Source: Planctomycetales bacterium (GTDB lineage: Bacteria > Planctomycetota > Planctomycetia > Gemmatales > Gemmataceae). From it: a stretch of DNA of 6,868 nt. The notes under the pieces are model-generated. The model worked only from the letters and a program-made list of their open reading frames with translations. It made no database searches and was not told the origin of the DNA. The DNA lies in assembly GCA_020054355.1 (NCBI GenBank), contig JAGVLI010000169.1, forward strand, positions 1-6,868, in the 5' to 3' direction. Every line of letters begins with the position of its first letter. Position 1 is the stretch's first letter. The translations under genes were made by a program, and so were the position numbers. This document shows positions 5,727-6,868 of this stretch, in pieces.

Positions 5727-6815
5727 ATGGCGCGCCACAGCGCCGACGCCGAGCTGAATGGCTCGGCCACGATCACTCGTCGCTCCGAACGCTTCTTGAC
5801 GGGCCTGGCCGATGCCAGCCAGGTGACTTTCGTTTCCCATGTGAACCCCGACCCCGACAGCCTGGGCAGCATGCTGGGCCTGGCGCATCTGGTCGAGACC
5901 CGACTGGGCAAGCCGACGCGCCTGACCCGCGACGGCCTCATCAACCGCGCCGAAAACCGGGCGATGGTCGATTTGCTCGACATCGACTTGACGCCGGTCG
6001 AGGACGTCGTCTGGCAACCGGGTAATGCCGTGGTCATGGTGGACAGCCAGCCGAATACCGGCCGGCACACCTGCGATCCCCGCGATTCCCTGTACGCCGT
6101 GATCGATCATCACGAAACCCCCGGCGACCTGACCGAGGTGCCCTTCGTGGATGTGCGCCGCAATCTGGGCGCCACCTGCTCGCTGGTCACGCGCTATCTG
6201 CGCGAGCAGGAAGTCCAGGTGCCGATCCAGATTGCCACCGCCCTGCTTTACGGCATCGAAACCGAACTGGACGGCTACCCGCGCGAGGCCAGTCCCCTCG
6301 ACGACAGCGCCTTGCAGTTTCTTTACCCGCTGGCCGACAAGGACGTGCTGGCCCGCATCCGCAATGCCCGCCTGCCCCATCAATACTTCGAGTGCATCCT
6401 GCAAGCCCTGCAAAGCTCGTTCATCTACGACCGCCTCATCATCAGCTGGGTCAACGATCTGCCCCAGCCGGAACAAGCCGCCGAGGTGGCCGACTTCCTG
6501 GTCCGCTATGAAGAAGTGGAATGGGCCTTCTGCGCCGGCGTCCACCAGGATCGGCTGATCCTGTCGATGCGGACGGTGAAGCACCAGGGCCGGGCGGGTG
6601 AGTTGCTGCGTCAGGTGGTCGGCAAGCTCGGCAAGGCCGGCGGGCACCATCGCCGCGCCGGCGGCATGATCGAACTGCCCAGCACCGCGCCGAGCGCCAT
6701 CGAGGACATCCAGGGCGAGTTGCGCCGTCGGCTGCTCAAGGCGCTGCATATCGACGAATGCCGCGGGCAGCGGCTGGTCGCTTTGCGCGAGATGCTGCAA
6801 AACTTACAGACTTAA
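5727..6815 (+). CDS. DHH/DHHA1 family phosphoesterase (NrnA-like)
   Basis: The start at 5727 follows GGAGGA (5712-5717) with a 9-base spacer; the frame is open upstream, but that part is Arg/Ser-rich and lacks family features. The 362-residue product has the DHH domain (PF01368) motifs in order: SHVNPDPDS (37-45, with His38, Asp42, Asp44), MVDS (104-107, Asp106), IDHHE (126-130) and GIETELDG (176-183), whose Asp182 would be the last metal ligand. The DHHA1 domain (PF02272) is marked by GGHHRRAGG (305-313). These residues bind two metal ions, usually Mn2+, that cleave phosphoesters. The nearest well-known relatives degrade very short RNA oligonucleotides and pAp (NrnA) or cyclic dinucleotides; the protein is too short for RecJ. 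The exact substrate cannot be read from the sequence. It is probably cytoplasmic and expressed alone from the promoter at 5415-5443. Confidence 0.92.
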   Translation: MARHSADAELNGSATITRRSERFLTGLADASQVTFVSHVNPDPDSLGSMLGLAHLVETRLGKPTRLTRDGLINRAENRAMVDLLDIDLTPVEDVVWQPGNAVVMVDSQPNTGRHTCDPRDSLYAVIDHHETPGDLTEVPFVDVRRNLGATCSLVTRYLREQEVQVPIQIATALLYGIETELDGYPREASPLDDSALQFLYPLADKDVLARIRNARLPHQYFECILQALQSSFIYDRLIISWVNDLPQPEQAAEVADFLVRYEEVEWAFCAGVHQDRLILSMRTVKHQGRAGELLRQVVGKLGKAGGHHRRAGGMIELPSTAPSAIEDIQGELRRRLLKALHIDECRGQRLVALREMLQNLQT

Positions 6816-6822
6816 CTGATCC

Positions 6823-6841
6823 GTGTTTAGCCGCGAGCCGG
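6823..6841 (-). repeat. Short palindromic repeat, copy G (inverted orientation)
   Basis: On the minus strand this reads CCGGCTCGCGGCTAAACAC, matching copy A in GCT-GCGGCT and the closing CAC but with AAA where A has TTG. It begins eight bases after the DHH stop codon. The match is looser than for the other copies. Confidence 0.4.
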
Positions 6842-6843
6842 AG

Positions 6844-6868
6844 GCGAGCGCTGCGGCGCAGCGCTCGC
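6844..6868. terminator. GC-rich 11-bp hairpin at the window end, downstream of the DHH gene
   Basis: Bases 6844-6854 (GCGAGCGCTGC) pair perfectly with 6858-6868 around GGC. It lies about 30 bases past the DHH stop, where a terminator is expected. Whether a T run follows is not visible because the window ends here, so it may instead be part of a repeat. Confidence 0.45.

Noticed and set aside
5649..6800. Long minus-strand open frame opposite the DHH gene
   Set aside because: It mirrors the DHH gene codon by codon, whose motifs are unmistakable; antisense frame only.

Overview
The window looks like chromosomal DNA from a high-GC planctomycete, most likely near Gemmataceae. The grounds are gene content (a secreted di-haem peroxidase of the CCP/MauG type and a long secreted serine hydrolase with a large unassigned C-terminal region), coding rows of about 70% G+C, and short palindromic repeats placed just after stop codons. 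This is inference from style; there is no rRNA or marker gene to settle it.

Layout. 1-1056 (+) is the 3' part of a di-haem cytochrome c peroxidase gene whose start lies outside the window. It converges on a secreted alpha/beta-hydrolase gene (1141-3173, -), and a perfect 22-bp hairpin with a T-rich tail sits between the two stops. The hydrolase gene carries a one-base deletion near 2370 that splits it into two frames. Upstream of it on the same strand is a DUF3800 gene (3283-4257, -), clearly poorer in G+C than its neighbours and bracketed by two near-identical 35-base direct repeats. A stretch of about 670 bases (4258-4926) follows, holding an operator-like inverted repeat, several copies of a short palindrome and one doubtful small ORF. 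An EVE-domain gene (4927-5334, +) then leads to a 392-base gap with a good sigma70-type promoter and several predicted hairpins, and to a DHH/DHHA1 phosphoesterase gene (5727-6815, +). The window ends inside another GC-rich hairpin.

How the genes relate. No operon is evident: genes are separated by 84 to about 670 bases, and the strand changes twice. The peroxidase and hydrolase are predicted to be exported; DUF3800, EVE and DHH proteins are predicted cytoplasmic and all belong to nucleic-acid-related folds. The most distinctive feature is a dispersed palindromic element of the form GCCG-N4-CGGC followed by TTT/TTTGCAC, found just after most of the stop codons here. No complete novel multi-gene system is visible. 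The candidates worth a second look are the repeat-flanked DUF3800 segment, the repeat family itself and the long structured leader of the DHH gene.
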